Of a DNA stretch of 64,000 bases, positions 63,761 to 64,000 are shown one piece after another. How positions within the stretch are numbered: the first letter of the stretch is position 1; each line of letters begins with the position of its first letter. The notes beneath the pieces are model-generated. The model made no database searches, was not told the DNA's origin, and saw only the letters and a list, made by a program, of their open reading frames with translations. The position numbers were made by a program, and so were the translations under genes. Origin of the DNA: Blasia pusilla (taxonomy: Eukaryota; Marchantiophyta; Marchantiopsida; Blasiales); the NCBI GenBank assembly GCA_050084515.1, contig CM114273.1, forward strand, positions 10,664,001 through 10,728,000, written 5' to 3'.

Positions 63761-64000
63761 CTGTTAAGATTGCAATATCAATGAATGGTGGCATTCGTTG
63801 TGCGAAAGGGGTGAACAAGTTGGTTTGGTTGCTGCAGAAACAATCATTTCTAACTTAAACTTAGAGCTAACGCCTTCTCCGACATTTTCCGCTACTCAAC
63901 ACATGTCCCCACTCACGCAAGACCAGGTACCAGAATCTGGTCCAACTGCAGTGTGAGTAGGGACGAGAATTTAGCTCTGCCTGGGGAAGGATGCAAGGGA
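63761..64000 (-). other. intron upstream of the first exon seen
   Basis: Starting from the acceptor at 63761 and going outward, no further exon of the coiled-coil gene was convincing before the window edge. Confidence 0.4.

Overview
The window is nuclear DNA of a land plant. NAC transcription factors are restricted to streptophytes, and one is complete here with both introns at the usual NAC positions. It is surrounded by plant-type transposons: CACTA/En-Spm, Helitron, Ty3/gypsy and Ty1/copia. I cannot name the species. The NAC protein is divergent in subdomains A and B, which would fit a non-seed plant, but that is only an inference.

Layout. About 1-32 kb is repeat-rich intergenic DNA. It holds a mini-Helitron (1054-1223), a decayed CACTA element with a clear terminus at 4255 and a multi-exon Transposase_24-like gene on the minus strand (about 5.5-10.2 kb), a solo-LTR-like repeat (11960-12413), a 156-bp tandem array (13087-13611), a second Helitron family (14916-15257, 29317-29667), a broken Ty3/gypsy element with a recognisable primer-binding site (about 20.2-23.06 kb), long GA microsatellites and an unassigned GC-rich island (28.0-29.2 kb). 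A GC-rich stretch from 32.2 kb leads into the NAC gene (35101-37320, plus strand, three coding exons, 358 residues).

From 38961 to beyond the right edge runs one large minus-strand gene, convergent with the NAC gene. I reconstructed 15 exons whose reading phases agree from 63760 down to the stop codon at 38961. They give 599 residues of almost uninterrupted coiled coil ending in a short Cys-rich tail. Its 5' end lies outside the window and its family is not identified. Its introns (up to about 7.5 kb) are filled with transposons: two gypsy/copia remnants, a GC-rich inverted-repeat element, a solo LTR with a perfect 5-bp target duplication, a MITE-like insertion and a complete 196-bp Helitron.

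Best leads: (1) two complete mini-Helitrons of one family, both with 5' TC, 3' hairpin and CTAG, inserted between A and T; (2) a nested-insertion locus at 53.6-55.8 kb where paralogous empty sites confirm two separate insertions; (3) a CACTA end carrying roughly 25 ATGACT-type subterminal motifs and a perfect palindrome; (4) several nearly perfect short-loop hairpins spread over the window; (5) the coiled-coil gene and the divergent NAC protein. No tRNA or rRNA gene or CRISPR array was seen, and nothing suggests a bacterial system.
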